Below, one piece after another: positions 50,647 to 64,000 of a stretch of DNA of 64,000 nucleotides. The first letter of the stretch is position 1, and every line of letters begins with the position of its first letter. The position numbers and the translations under genes were made by a program. The stretch is from Scylla paramamosain (lineage: Eukaryota > Arthropoda > Malacostraca > Decapoda > Portunidae). The notes below the pieces were generated by a model, which was given only the letters and a program-made list of their open reading frames with translations, was not told the DNA's origin and did not search any database. The stretch lies in the NCBI RefSeq assembly GCF_035594125.1, contig NC_087178.1, positions 8,623,501 to 8,687,500 on the forward strand. The letters run 5' to 3'.

Positions 50647-51776
50647 TCAAAAATTGATGAATAAGTGTCTTGAAACCTCCCTCTTGAAGGAATTCAAGTC
50701 ATAGGAAGGTGGAAATACAGAAGCAGGCAGGGAGTTCCAGAGTTTACCAGAGAAAGGGATGAATGATTGAGAATACTGGTTAACTCTTGCGTTAGAGAGG
50801 TGGACAGAATAGGGGTGAGAAAAAGAAGAAAGTCTTGTGCAGCGAGGCCGCGGAAGGAGAGGAGGCATGCAGTTAGCAAGATCAGAAGAGCAGATAGCAT
50901 GAAAATAGCGGTAGAAGACAGCTAAATATGCAACATCGCGGCGGTGAGAGAGAGGCTGAAGACAGTCAGTTAGAGGAGAGGAGTTGATGAGACGAAAAGC
51001 TTTTGATTCCACCCTGTCTAGAAGAGCAGTATGAGTGGAACCTCCCCAGACATGTGAAGCATACTCCATACATGGACGGATAAGGCCCTTGTACAGAGTT
51101 AGCAGCTGGGGGGGGGGGGGGGCGAGAAAAACTGGCGGAGACGTCTCAGAACGCCTAACTTCATAGAAGCTGTTTTAGCTAGAGATGAGATGTGAAGTTT
51201 CCAGTTCAGATTATAAGTAAAGGGCAGACCGAGGATGTTAAGTGTAGAAGAGGGGGACAGTTGAGTGTCATTGAAGAAGAGGGGATAGTTGTCTGGAAGG
51301 TTGTGTCGAGTTGATAGATGGAGGAATTGAGTTTTAGAGGCATTGAACAATACCAAGTTTGCTCTGCCCCAATCAGAAATTTTAGAAAGATCAGAAGTCA
51401 AGCGTTCTGTGGCTTCCCTGCGTGATATGTTTACCTCCTGAAGGGTTGGACGTCTATGAAAAGACGTGGAAAAGTGCAGGGTGGTATCATCAGCGTAGGA
51501 GTGGATAGGACAAGAAATTTGGTTTAGATCATTAATGAATAATAAGAAGAGAGTGGATGACAAGACAGAACCCTGAGGAACACCACTGTTAATAGATTTA
51601 GGAGAAGAACAGTGACCGTCTACCACAGCAGCAATAGAACGGTCAGAAAGGAAACTTGAGATGAAGTTACAGAGAGAAGGATAGAAACCGTAGGAGGGTA
51701 GTTTGGAAATCAAAGCTTTGTGCCAGACTCTATCAAAAGCTTTTGATATGTCCAAGGCAACAGCAAAAGTTTCACC
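50647..51776 (-). pseudogene. LINE A reverse transcriptase, truncated and frameshifted
   Basis: Encodes an RNA-dependent DNA polymerase fragment for target-primed retrotransposition. Visible in order on the minus strand: DISKAFDRVWH (about 51757-51725), GVPQGSVLSSTLF (about 51584), the catalytic SYADDTT box (51486-51497), SKTQFLHLS, LNILGL, and KLGVLRRLRQFF. The frame then breaks at a 15-base G/C homopolymer (51108-51122). It resumes in another frame as QLLTLYKGLIRPCMEYASHVWGG and runs about 150 codons to a stop at 50647. The N-terminal half of the RT and the endonuclease and ORF1 regions are absent. Apart from the homopolymer the frames are clean, so the insertion looks fairly recent. Confidence 0.88.
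51108..51122. repeat. G15 homopolymer inside LINE A
   Basis: Fifteen G on the plus strand (C on the coding strand) at the point where the RT frame changes. It could be a real expansion or a sequencing or assembly length error. Confidence 0.85.
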
Positions 51777-51778
51777 AA

Positions 51779-52550
51779 AAAACTTGTTTCATTGTATGGT
51801 CTCTGCACCTAGTTTTCCTGCCTTTTTAACAATCCTTCCCAGTCTTTACAAGTAAGCTTTCCATACCAGGCAGTGATTGAAAAGTTTAAAACAGATTCAA
51901 TTGTTGATTTATAAAATAAGCTAATTATCACTTTATCTACCTGTAGGTTACTCGAGATACGTACAAAGTATAATCTTTGGTTGCATTTCCTTGACACCAT
52001 ATCTGTATTAATACTGCCCTTTAACTGTTCATCGATCATAAAACCCAAATACTTATAGTGGCTTACTCTTTCTACGTTTTCCTCCTCAATTATTAATAGG
52101 TCTAGTACATGTTTATTTTTAGTTTTAAAATCGAATATCATCTCCTTAGTTTTCTTTACATTGAGCTCAAAAAAATTTAGTTTACTCCAATCAACAATTT
52201 TTTTTTAACCTGAGTTAAATAGCCTTCATAATTATCATTATCAATTTTTCCTAGGATAACTGTATCGTCAGCATATTTTATAACAGTAATTATCAAACTC
52301 ACTTCTACAATCATCTGTATACAAGATGAACAGAACGGGAGACAATACACAACCTTGGGGGCCTCCTTTGTTGGTGATTATCACATTAGACTTAACATTA
52401 TTTACATTAGTATATTGAGGTCTCTGAGTTAAAAAGCTAATTCCATTTTAGGATATTTCTATTTACACACATTTATAGCATTTTATTGAGCAAAATATGA
52501 GGTTGCATTGTATTAAATGCTGAACTAAAATCAATATACAATGCTCTAAC
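51779..52550 (-). mobile_element. LINE B, 5' part: older CR1/L2-like element, 5'-truncated
   Basis: On the minus strand, from the 5' end: YIDFSSAFNTMQPH (left arm of a palindrome, near 52512-52540), GGPQGCVLSPVLF (about 52337-52366), the YADDT box (52264-52275), then the thumb and C-terminal region: HYKYLGFMID, QRLYFVR, LFYKSTIESVL, ITAWYGKLTCKDW. It continues as RIVKKAGKL and is interrupted by LINE A at about 51779. The missing end is found at 50095-50536. Confidence 0.82.
51809..52546 (-). pseudogene. LINE B reverse transcriptase, decayed
   Basis: The RT palm is present but broken. There is an in-frame stop in the palindrome arm (TAA where the other arm has GAA, giving ML*MCV against MLEMGV). 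A frame change lies between GGPQGCVLSP and YADD near 52290-52310. A further frame change and stop fall after KDWEGLL near 51815. The longest intact piece is 110 codons (51809-52141). It cannot make an active enzyme. Confidence 0.82.
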
Positions 52551-52663
52551 TTGTGATTTAGTTAGAGCATTCTATATTGATTTTAGTTCAGCATTTAATA
52601 CAATGCAACCTCATATTTTGCTCAGTAAAATGCTAGAAATGGGTGTAAATAAAAATATCCTAA
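52448..52663. repeat. Near-perfect 103-bp inverted repeat of LINE RT sequence
   Basis: Left arm 52448-52550 and right arm 52561-52663 are reverse complements with about five mismatches and a 10-bp loop (TTGTGATTTA). The right arm, read on the plus strand, encodes an intact IDFSSAFNTMQPHILLSKML segment. The left arm is the same segment on the minus strand at the 5' end of LINE B, with a stop. AGT-rich microsatellite DNA follows the right arm directly. Confidence 0.93.
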
Positions 52664-52755
52664 TAGTAATAGTAGTAGAAGTCGTGGTGGTAGTGATGGT
52701 AATGGTGGTGGTAACAGTGGTAGTGGTGGTGGTGGTAGTAGTAGTAGTAGTAGTG
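52664..52755. repeat. Degenerate (AGT/GGT)n microsatellite
   Basis: AGT and GGT triplets with substitutions, cleaner at 52715-52754. Confidence 0.9.
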
Positions 52756-52822
52756 AGAATCAATTAGTCTTCCTCACAATAATGAACATAAAAATCACGA
52801 AGAATGACTGGTTTTCTACTTT

Positions 52823-54330
<1,508 letters not shown>

Positions 54331-54639
54331 ATTCTACTTTTTTTTTTTTTTTACTTCCGCGCAAGTTAAAAAAGTGCATGAGGAAAGAGAGAACACATCG
54401 GAATTAAACAGATCAAACCCCTTCCGGAACTCCCCTGTTTTTTCCTTCCCTTTTCTCTGCAGTGGAAATTAACGTTTTACTTCATTTCCCGCGTCTTATT
54501 TCGCAGCTCCGGCCGGCTCCCTCTCCATGCAAAAGCCTATGTAGTGCAATTCGACTCAGAGTAATTAAGCACGGATACATTTTCAAGGCAGCATATATTT
54601 TCTGTCTGGTTCTTTAATCATTCAGTGTTATCATGAGAG

Positions 54640-54835
54640 ATTAGCTAACGTTCTGCGAGAAGAGACTGGGCAACACTTGTTCCAATCCCAACTTGTTCTT
54701 AAATATTTTTTTTTTTTTATTCTTGTATTTATTTATTTTATTTTATTTTTTATTTTTTTTGCTGTTTTCAAGTTCTAAGGGATAAATGCCCACATGTTCA
54801 ATGCTGCGTGTTCGAATCCTGATTAGCTGTTAATT
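54640..54835 (+). mobile_element. Two possible tRNA-derived SINE remnants
   Basis: GTTCCAATCC at 54679-54688 and GTTCGAATCC at 54810-54819 both match the pol III B box. A weak A-box-like TTAGCTAACG lies about 38 bp before the first. A T-rich stretch (54711-54760) separates them. No tRNA cloverleaf folds by eye, and the boundaries are uncertain. Confidence 0.25.
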
Positions 54836-55512
54836 GATTGCCTTTTTTGTGAAAACGTGCAGTCTGAATATATACCTGCTTCACCTCAGCGGCAGGCGAC
54901 AGCAGCGCGGGAGGAGAGGACAATCCTTATTTCCCAGGATGAAGGAAAATCCCGCCTTCAGACTGCTTCCCCACGGACCAGGAAGTCTTGGTCCGCCGTG
55001 TTTTCGTTTTCCTTAATTACTTTCCTTTCATCTCGAGGACGCGAGCGGAGAGCGGAGAGAATGGGTGCGCCCCTCAGGACGATACACAATGCGAGGGAAA
55101 GCGTAAAGTGGCGACACAAGGGCGGATGTGATGGAAATTTGCATGGGAAATGAAGGATGGGGCGATGAAGGACGGAGTGAGAACAAACAAAGTTAAGGTG
55201 AGTTGAGGTGGTGGACGATCCATCCCATTCATGTTTCTCGAAATGACAGGTGAACAGTACACGTGTCTGGACTCACCAACTCACATCAAGGACGTTACCA
55301 TACCTAGGCCTTTCATTAGAAGCCGCTGGTAAGCCTCTCTCAGTTTACGCCGATGCAACTCCATTTATTCTTGCAATAATGAAGCTCGAGGTCTATGGAA
55401 ATCTATCCCAGTGAAAATACAATTCTTAATCGCAGGTTACATGAATGAAACTAAATCTGAAGCCCTTCAGGGTCTATCAGTTTACACTACTAATACAATA
55501 AATCTAAATATG
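54836..55512. other. Unique DNA, no gene identified
   Basis: A 98-codon plus-strand frame (54857-55153) is non-repetitive but unrecognised. Confidence 0.45.
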
Positions 55513-55775
55513 TCCACTAATCAACAGGCTTTCACAAATTATATCCTTGAAACTAAAATCTACTTTTCATATCTTAATCTTACATATGAAAGAATAATTT
55601 ACTCCCAAAAATTCATTACACTAAATATTTAAACACAACTAAGTATTTCTAAAAAGATATATAAACCAAATAATCTTAATCTATCACAAATTATATTAAT
55701 GAAACTAAAAACTACCATTCATATCATAATTTTCCCTGCGAAAGAACAATTTATCCTCAAAATTACATTTAATTC
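55513..55775. repeat. Diverged AT-rich tandem pair, offset about 152 bp
   Basis: CAAATTATAT near 55536 recurs near 55688, followed in both by GAAACTAAAA, TTCATATC, then GAAAGAA and an AATTTA block. About one third of positions differ. Confidence 0.65.
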
Positions 55776-56441
55776 ACTGTTCCATCTTCGATACTAACCA
55801 TTCCATTAACCGCGAATCTGAGGATAAATCTTTGCTTTTCCTTCGGCTTTTACAAATGTGCGAGAGCAAGCAGGTCACTTTTTTGCCTCCCAAGGAATGA
55901 GGGAGAGCGAGAGAATCCTGCGTCATGCAAGGATCATCGGCATCCTCATCGTTCCCTCCTTTACTCTCTTGCTCCTCGTTCTTATACTTTTCTTCATCGC
56001 CATCACTAATATTTGTTTTCTGTCCATTCTCCTTCTTCCCACTTCCCACTTCCTTCCTCTTCCTCGCTTTTCTACTACGCTCTTCACGATTTTTTTTCTT
56101 ATTCTTCTCATTTATCCTTGACCTCACTTTCTACGGTTCCATCTCCTTATTTAGCTTCTACTTTTCTTCTTTCTCCTCTTCCTCTCCCTTTCTTCTTTAG
56201 GTCCTTATCTACATTATTTTTTTTTGTTTTACTTCCTGTCCTTTCCTTCCCTCCATTCTCCTCCTCCTTCAATCCTTCCTTTCTTTTCCTCCTCCCCCTC
56301 CTCCTCCTCCTCCTCCTCTTCCTTCAACAAAGGCAAATGGACTAGAGCGGGACCCATGGAGGTCTACAGAGGAGGCCATTGGCAGATCGTCACTCATCCT
56401 CTGTCTAATTACCACAATTAGAGCCATCCCATCCCCCCCCC
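55776..56441. other. Pyrimidine-rich spacer, no gene seen
   Basis: C/T-rich from about 55960. Frames are Ser/Phe/Leu low-complexity. Confidence 0.5.
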
Positions 56442-56442
56442 C

Positions 56443-56520
<78 letters not shown>
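56442..56520. repeat. (CT)n microsatellite
   Basis: CT units preceded by a C-run (56433-56443), one TTC interruption. Confidence 0.96.
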
Positions 56521-56523
<3 letters not shown>

Positions 56524-56759
56524 TTCCTGTCCTAACTTCCTTTAACTTTCCTATTCTCCCTTTTCTCCTTCCCACTATTATCTCTTTCTTTATCTCTATC
56601 ACTCATTCGTCTCTTTCATTCCTTTCATTTTACTTTCTCTGATCTAATTCTGTCCCTGATTTTTCTTTTTCCTTATTTTATCGTTACTTCTTTTATTCCG
56701 TTTCATTATGTCCTTTCTTTTTCTTCCCGGACATGTTACCCTTTCTGATTATTCATCCT

Positions 56760-56760
<1 letters not shown>

Positions 56761-56830
<70 letters not shown>
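56761..56830. repeat. (CT)n microsatellite
   Basis: 35 CT units. Confidence 0.97.
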
Positions 56831-56831
<1 letters not shown>

Positions 56832-56969
56832 ACCTTTTAACCTCTCCTCCCCATCCTATTGAGCTCTATACGCCCTCCCCTCGTCCATCAACTCACAGGC
56901 TATTCCTCGCCCAATCCCCAAACCTATTTCTCTTTCACCCTTCAACCCTCCCTCTTAGCCCCATTCCTT

Positions 56970-57072
<103 letters not shown>

Positions 57073-57297
57073 GCATTATGGATATTTAGCCCTCCACCAC
57101 TTACTTATGTACGAGAGGTTCACATTATCAACACATACAGGGAGAGATAAAGCAATATTACGGAATCTTTCTCCTGCATGAATATCTTTGAATGTTTACG
57201 TATATAGGGATGATGTTTCAACTTTAATATTGATACGTATACAATATTTATCCTGGCTGTTGTTGTATTGGCAGTAATCCTAAATGCTGAGTGTAAA

Positions 57298-57442
<145 letters not shown>

Positions 57443-57639
57443 GTAAGGGGGGGGGAAGGCACGGTTCAAGGCACAGGCAGGCAGGCACGACACACGAGGC
57501 ACAGTGACCATAACAATTACCAGGATGACTAACTCGTGACTCCCACCTTGTTCCTAATAGAGAGCCGCCGCGGACTCTCTCACCTGCCTCGCTTGCCTCA
57601 CCTGTCTGATCCTCGTGTTGTTAAAGAATTGTCAGGATA

Positions 57640-57701
57640 CATAGATAGATAGATAGTTACACTGATAAACTGCTAAATGGGTAACTAAATGGGTATGTTG
57701 G

Positions 57702-57732
<31 letters not shown>

Positions 57733-57742
57733 ACAGATAGCT
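57640..57742. repeat. (GATA)n, partly degenerate
   Basis: Three GATA units at 57641-57653 and about seven at 57701-57731, with unique DNA between. Confidence 0.9.
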
Positions 57743-57856
57743 TGATAGGTATTTTACTGGCAACAACACACAACATAATTTCAATAACTTGCACGGTCCA
57801 GCAAATTGCTCTTACACAAAACACATTATACACAGCTAAAACATTAGATACATTCA

Positions 57857-57858
<2 letters not shown>

Positions 57859-57938
<80 letters not shown>
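57859..57938. repeat. (AC)n microsatellite
   Basis: 40 AC units. Confidence 0.97.
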
Positions 57939-57941
<3 letters not shown>

Positions 57942-58852
57942 TTTCGTATCATATTTTATAACTACACTACACTTCATAAATTTACTGCTGTAGGTATATT
58001 AAAGTTACCAATCCAAATTAGAAGAGCATGTTTCATAGACGCCCTATCACTTGTAGGTCAACTGCCTCCTTGTAGCTTCCCTTATTTACTTGTCATTATA
58101 TTCCTATGCTATCAGTTGGTGGAAGCAATAAAGGTCTTCATATATATTTACCTGTCTATCTATTAGTAAGTGAAGCAAATATGACGTTAAAAAATCAAGG
58201 CACATATATTTTGTAAGGTGAAGGCTGAGTCGCACCCTGAAAATGACCAAATTAATAAAAAAGAAAAAGAAAAAGAAAAAAAAAAAAAAAAACAGAAGTC
58301 ACATATGGACGGAACCACCAATCAGCGTCGTCAGGCTTCATCATCAGCCTCTTTGAACCCACAGCAACACAAAGAACTCCCTTAACATTCCCCACTCTCA
58401 TACCTGCCACCTGTGTATCCACTCATGTTCCAGGTACCCGCAGGAGAAACTGAAGTCACCTTATCTGCGTCTCTATTTATCCTGCCTTGCTCTACCACGT
58501 TTCTTTCCTAGGCATGTAGGAAGGAAAACGTGGGCTGCTGAGGTAATGAACACTCGACTGTGGGATAATGAACGTAAAACTGATGAAGAAGTTAACTAAG
58601 TAAGGGCAAACTAACGAATAAAATAACAAAAAAATGTCAAACTATATGAATGAAAAAGTAAATAATGCCAAATTAAAGAAAAAAGAAATAACCCCCCCGA
58701 AAAAAAAAAATAACAAGGTAACTAACCAACACCAAACCAATGAATAAAATAACCAATCAACGCCAAAGTAGTGAAGTAAATAAATAATAAATAAAGAAGT
58801 GAACCAATTAACACCAAAAATAATGAAGGTCTATCTCGACCTCCTAAGACTG
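57939..58852. other. AT-rich unique DNA, no gene seen
   Basis: A-rich runs at 58260-58292 and 58690-58710. Nothing recognised. Confidence 0.5.
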
Positions 58853-58966
58853 ACGAGCAGAGGGCAACAGGAGGACGGAGAACAAGATCTACGAAGAGAC
58901 TAGTGGAGGATGTGAAGGGAATCGGACATCAGACAGCGCAGGAAAGATCACGTTGAAAAAAGCATT
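58853..58966 (+). pseudogene. Possible LINE C-terminal remnant
   Basis: The plus-strand frame reads GGRRTRSTKRLVEDVKGIG, HQTAQERSR, stop, KKHYRQG. This resembles the tail common to several LINE reverse transcriptases (GRPR.RW.DDVK...AQDRSRW). A TGA sits exactly where the conserved Trp is expected. It is short and isolated, so chance is possible. Confidence 0.35.
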
Positions 58967-59029
58967 ATCGCCAAGGGCACGACACTTCCGTAAAGGTAAA
59001 AACATGCCATCGTGCTTCTCAAATTCTTC

Positions 59030-59032
<3 letters not shown>

Positions 59033-59090
<58 letters not shown>
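59033..59090. repeat. (GT)n microsatellite
   Basis: 29 GT units. Confidence 0.97.
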
Positions 59091-59091
<1 letters not shown>

Positions 59092-59187
59092 TGCGCGGCC
59101 ACACCTGTGCATGCGCGTCATGCTGGCGCCGATATGCATATTTCTCGGGGTGCCATGCGCAGATCTGGTCATGCGCATGCCTTTTTT
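59091..59187. promoter_or_regulatory. Cluster of GCATGCGC-type motifs
   Basis: GATGCGCGGC, GTGCATGCGCGTCATGC, CCATGCGCAG and GTCATGCGCATGCC lie within 97 bp. They resemble the NRF-1/Erect-wing consensus TGCGCATGCGCA. They may also be remnants of an alternating purine-pyrimidine tract next to the GT microsatellite. Confidence 0.25.
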
Positions 59188-59261
59188 TTTTTTTTCAGAC
59201 CAAGTCAGAAGCATGCAGATATATTAATTTATCTATTTATTCATTGAATTATCGACTTATT

Positions 59262-59263
<2 letters not shown>

Positions 59264-59323
<60 letters not shown>
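59264..59323. repeat. (ATT)n microsatellite
   Basis: About 20 ATT triplets. Confidence 0.96.
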
Positions 59324-59353
59324 GAAATGTGGATATAAATCTCCCGTGATTAT

Positions 59354-59476
<123 letters not shown>

Positions 59477-59596
59477 ATGCGTGCGTGCGTGTCCGGGCCT
59501 GCTATACACGTAATAGACTTCAGGCTCCTAAAATACTGTCCCAGCTGCTGTCAGAAAGTGCAAATATTTAAACGCAAATTCCACTAATTCCCCACA

Positions 59597-59675
59597 CAGC
59601 TGCGGAGGCGGTGCACTGATAAGATTTTCAACCTTTATGGATCTCCGGTTCGATTCTCTGTCTGTAGTGCATTCC
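59597..59675 (+). mobile_element. Possible tRNA-derived SINE fragment
   Basis: CGGTTCGATTCTC at about 59647-59659 matches the B box. A GGCGGTGCACTGATAAG segment 38 bp upstream resembles an A box. The T-arm stem does not pair, so a functional tRNA is unlikely. Confidence 0.3.
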
Positions 59676-59911
59676 AAACTTCCTGTGACTTGCTGTAAGC
59701 GACAGTACTTCAAGCAGGCATCATCAACTCCCACAATGCATCACTGAAGCACACGCTCAGTTTGAATCAACACTACTTTACCCCGGCAACACACAACAGC
59801 TAAAATAAATTTAAACCAATAAAACTAAGCAAAGGAAACAGAAGGATGATTTATGGACAAGATAAGATATCGCGTCATCCAATAAACACTAAGATAAGCC
59901 AATTAGGAGCC

Positions 59912-60300
59912 TATAAAAGCAAACTTGGTGCGAGACCTAATTAGCGCACCACCGGATGGCTTAATGAACCACCCTGACACTGGACAGACGAGGCGCGAGG
60001 CAGGAACAAGCACACGACTCATGGTGTGTCGGCGGCAGGCTGGTCATGACGGGACGCGAGTGGGGAGCGGGAGGCTACAGGGCGCCGGGCAGTTCGACGC
60101 GTGCCTCCTTGGTGAGCGGAGCGGCGCCTCTCCTTAGCCCGCCGCTCACCGCTCCGCACTTGTTCACCTGACCGGCGCAAGTCGCCCGCGCCGTGAGTCC
60201 TGAACCGCGATTGTGGATTACACGCTACATTCCAGTGATCTGTTACCTTCCCCGCTACCAGACAGCTCCGCGCTCTGCCGTAACTCATCCTGTCGCTGTT
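59912..60300 (+). promoter_or_regulatory. Candidate TATA promoter with GC-rich downstream DNA
   Basis: CCAAT at about 59899, TATAAAAG at 59912-59919, then a GC- and CpG-rich block at about 59990-60200 that could be a first exon or a small CpG island. Overlapping 70- and 89-codon frames (59925-60137 plus, 60019-60288 minus) are Arg/Gly-rich and unrecognised. No start codon can be chosen. Confidence 0.2.
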
Positions 60301-61761
<1,461 letters not shown>

Positions 61762-61975
61762 TTACGTCATGAGCTAAACTTTCCATGTGGCGACAAATCA
61801 AAGACTGCAGCTGCTAATGATTTCTTGCTTTTAAGGCACACAACTAGTATAGAGTCTCATCATTACTAAGTCTTGCCCTGAAAAATGTTCCCCTCAGACT
61901 TTTAACTTACGGGTTTGAGCACGTGAATGTGTCTTTGATATGTTCCCCGTACATAAGGAAGCAATTAATCTAATG

Positions 61976-61978
<3 letters not shown>

Positions 61979-62062
<84 letters not shown>

Positions 62063-62095
62063 TTCTCTCTCTCTCGTACACACATCCACACATAG

Positions 62096-62176
<81 letters not shown>
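61979..62176. repeat. (CT)n and (CA)n microsatellites
   Basis: CT at 61979-62075 with one ATTT interruption at 62061-62064, a 23-bp linker, then about 38 CA units at 62099-62176. Confidence 0.97.
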
Positions 62177-63272
<1,096 letters not shown>

Positions 63273-63365
63273 GAGGAGGAGGAGGAGGAGGAGGAGGAGG
63301 AGGAGGAGGAGGAGGAGGAGGAGGAGGAGGAGGAGGAGGAGGAGGAGGAGGAGGAGGAGGAGGAG
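63273..63365. repeat. (GGA)n microsatellite
   Basis: About 30 GGA triplets. Confidence 0.97.
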
Positions 63366-63537
63366 AAGGAAGACCAAGAAGAGGGAAAAAGAGAAGGGCG
63401 AGGGCTAAAAAGTGGAGGAAGAAAAGGGGGTGGTAACAAACGAGTGACAAATTCCATTAAAATAAAAATATTCGAAAAAATGTACTGCGATTTGATCAAT
63501 TTAGGCCAATCATGAAACTTTCCTGTCGCCCTTTCTT

Positions 63538-64000
<463 letters not shown>

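Larger units (their letters stand above)
50537..51778 (-). mobile_element. LINE A: 5'-truncated non-LTR retrotransposon inserted in LINE B
   Basis: Reads on the minus strand. The 5' edge is near 51778, inside the RT domain just before DISKAFDR. The 3' side has about 95 bp of UTR (50552-50646) and a 16-base poly-A tail (50537-50552 as T on the plus strand). The RT shows palm motifs and the usual C-terminal region. LINE B sequence flanks both sides, so A is the younger insertion. Target-site duplications could not be read because both flanks are A/T-rich. Clade assignment is open (jockey/CR1-like). Confidence 0.88.

Noticed and set aside
59597..59675. tRNA gene
   Set aside because: The B-box match is good but acceptor and T-arm stems do not pair, so at most a tRNA-derived fragment.

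Overview
The window looks like intergenic or intronic DNA from an arthropod nuclear genome, most likely a decapod crustacean (crab or shrimp-like). The signs are extreme microsatellite density (my hand tally is roughly 13 kb, about 20 percent of the window), short blocks of the canonical arthropod telomere pentamer TTAGG/CCTAA, and decayed non-LTR retrotransposons of kinds common in decapods. The organism assignment is inference. I see no rRNA, no intact tRNA, no CRISPR, no bacterial-type operon and no intact host protein-coding gene. Almost every long open frame is a microsatellite read as a dipeptide or homopolymer.

Layout. 1-9.4 kb: GA, GT, AGT, GGA, AAG and AAT tracts set in AT-rich single-copy DNA. 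9.6-11.7 kb: a cluster of diverged, non-microsatellite tandem repeats (9.59-10.51, 10.95-11.21 and 11.41-11.70 kb). 12.4-13.5 kb: a GT-GA-TG compound tract containing a pure 944-bp TG run. 13.9-19.7 kb: further dinucleotide tracts, including a GT/CA hairpin-forming pair. 19.76-20.34 kb: a degenerate satellite with a period of about 160 bp, abutting a long AT tract. 21.2-24.1 kb: GA tracts separating two exactly duplicated spacers (a 230-bp unit twice, a 129-bp unit twice). 24-27 kb: relatively unique DNA with a SINE-like segment and an interstitial telomeric island. 27-46 kb: more simple repeats, a Z-DNA-prone region near 35.2 kb, and a telomere-pentamer minisatellite near 43.9 kb. 46.8-50.0 kb: mostly unique DNA.

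50.1-52.7 kb is the only clearly gene-derived locus. A 5'-truncated LINE (call it A, minus strand, 50537-51778) is inserted into an older CR1/L2-like LINE (call it B, minus strand, pieces 51779-52550 and 50095-50536). The outer element ends in a GAAA microsatellite at its 3' side. At its 5' side there is a 103-bp inverted copy of its own reverse-transcriptase segment. Both reverse transcriptases are broken. 53-64 kb is mixed unique DNA and dinucleotide tracts with a few tRNA-like (SINE-like) fragments, a possible LINE C-terminal remnant at 58.85 kb, and a possible TATA promoter with GC-rich downstream DNA near 59.9-60.3 kb.

There is no cooperating gene system to describe. What is most worth following up is structural: the nested and folded LINE pair, the microsatellite-bounded duplications, the unnamed degenerate satellites, and the telomere-like islands built into minisatellites.
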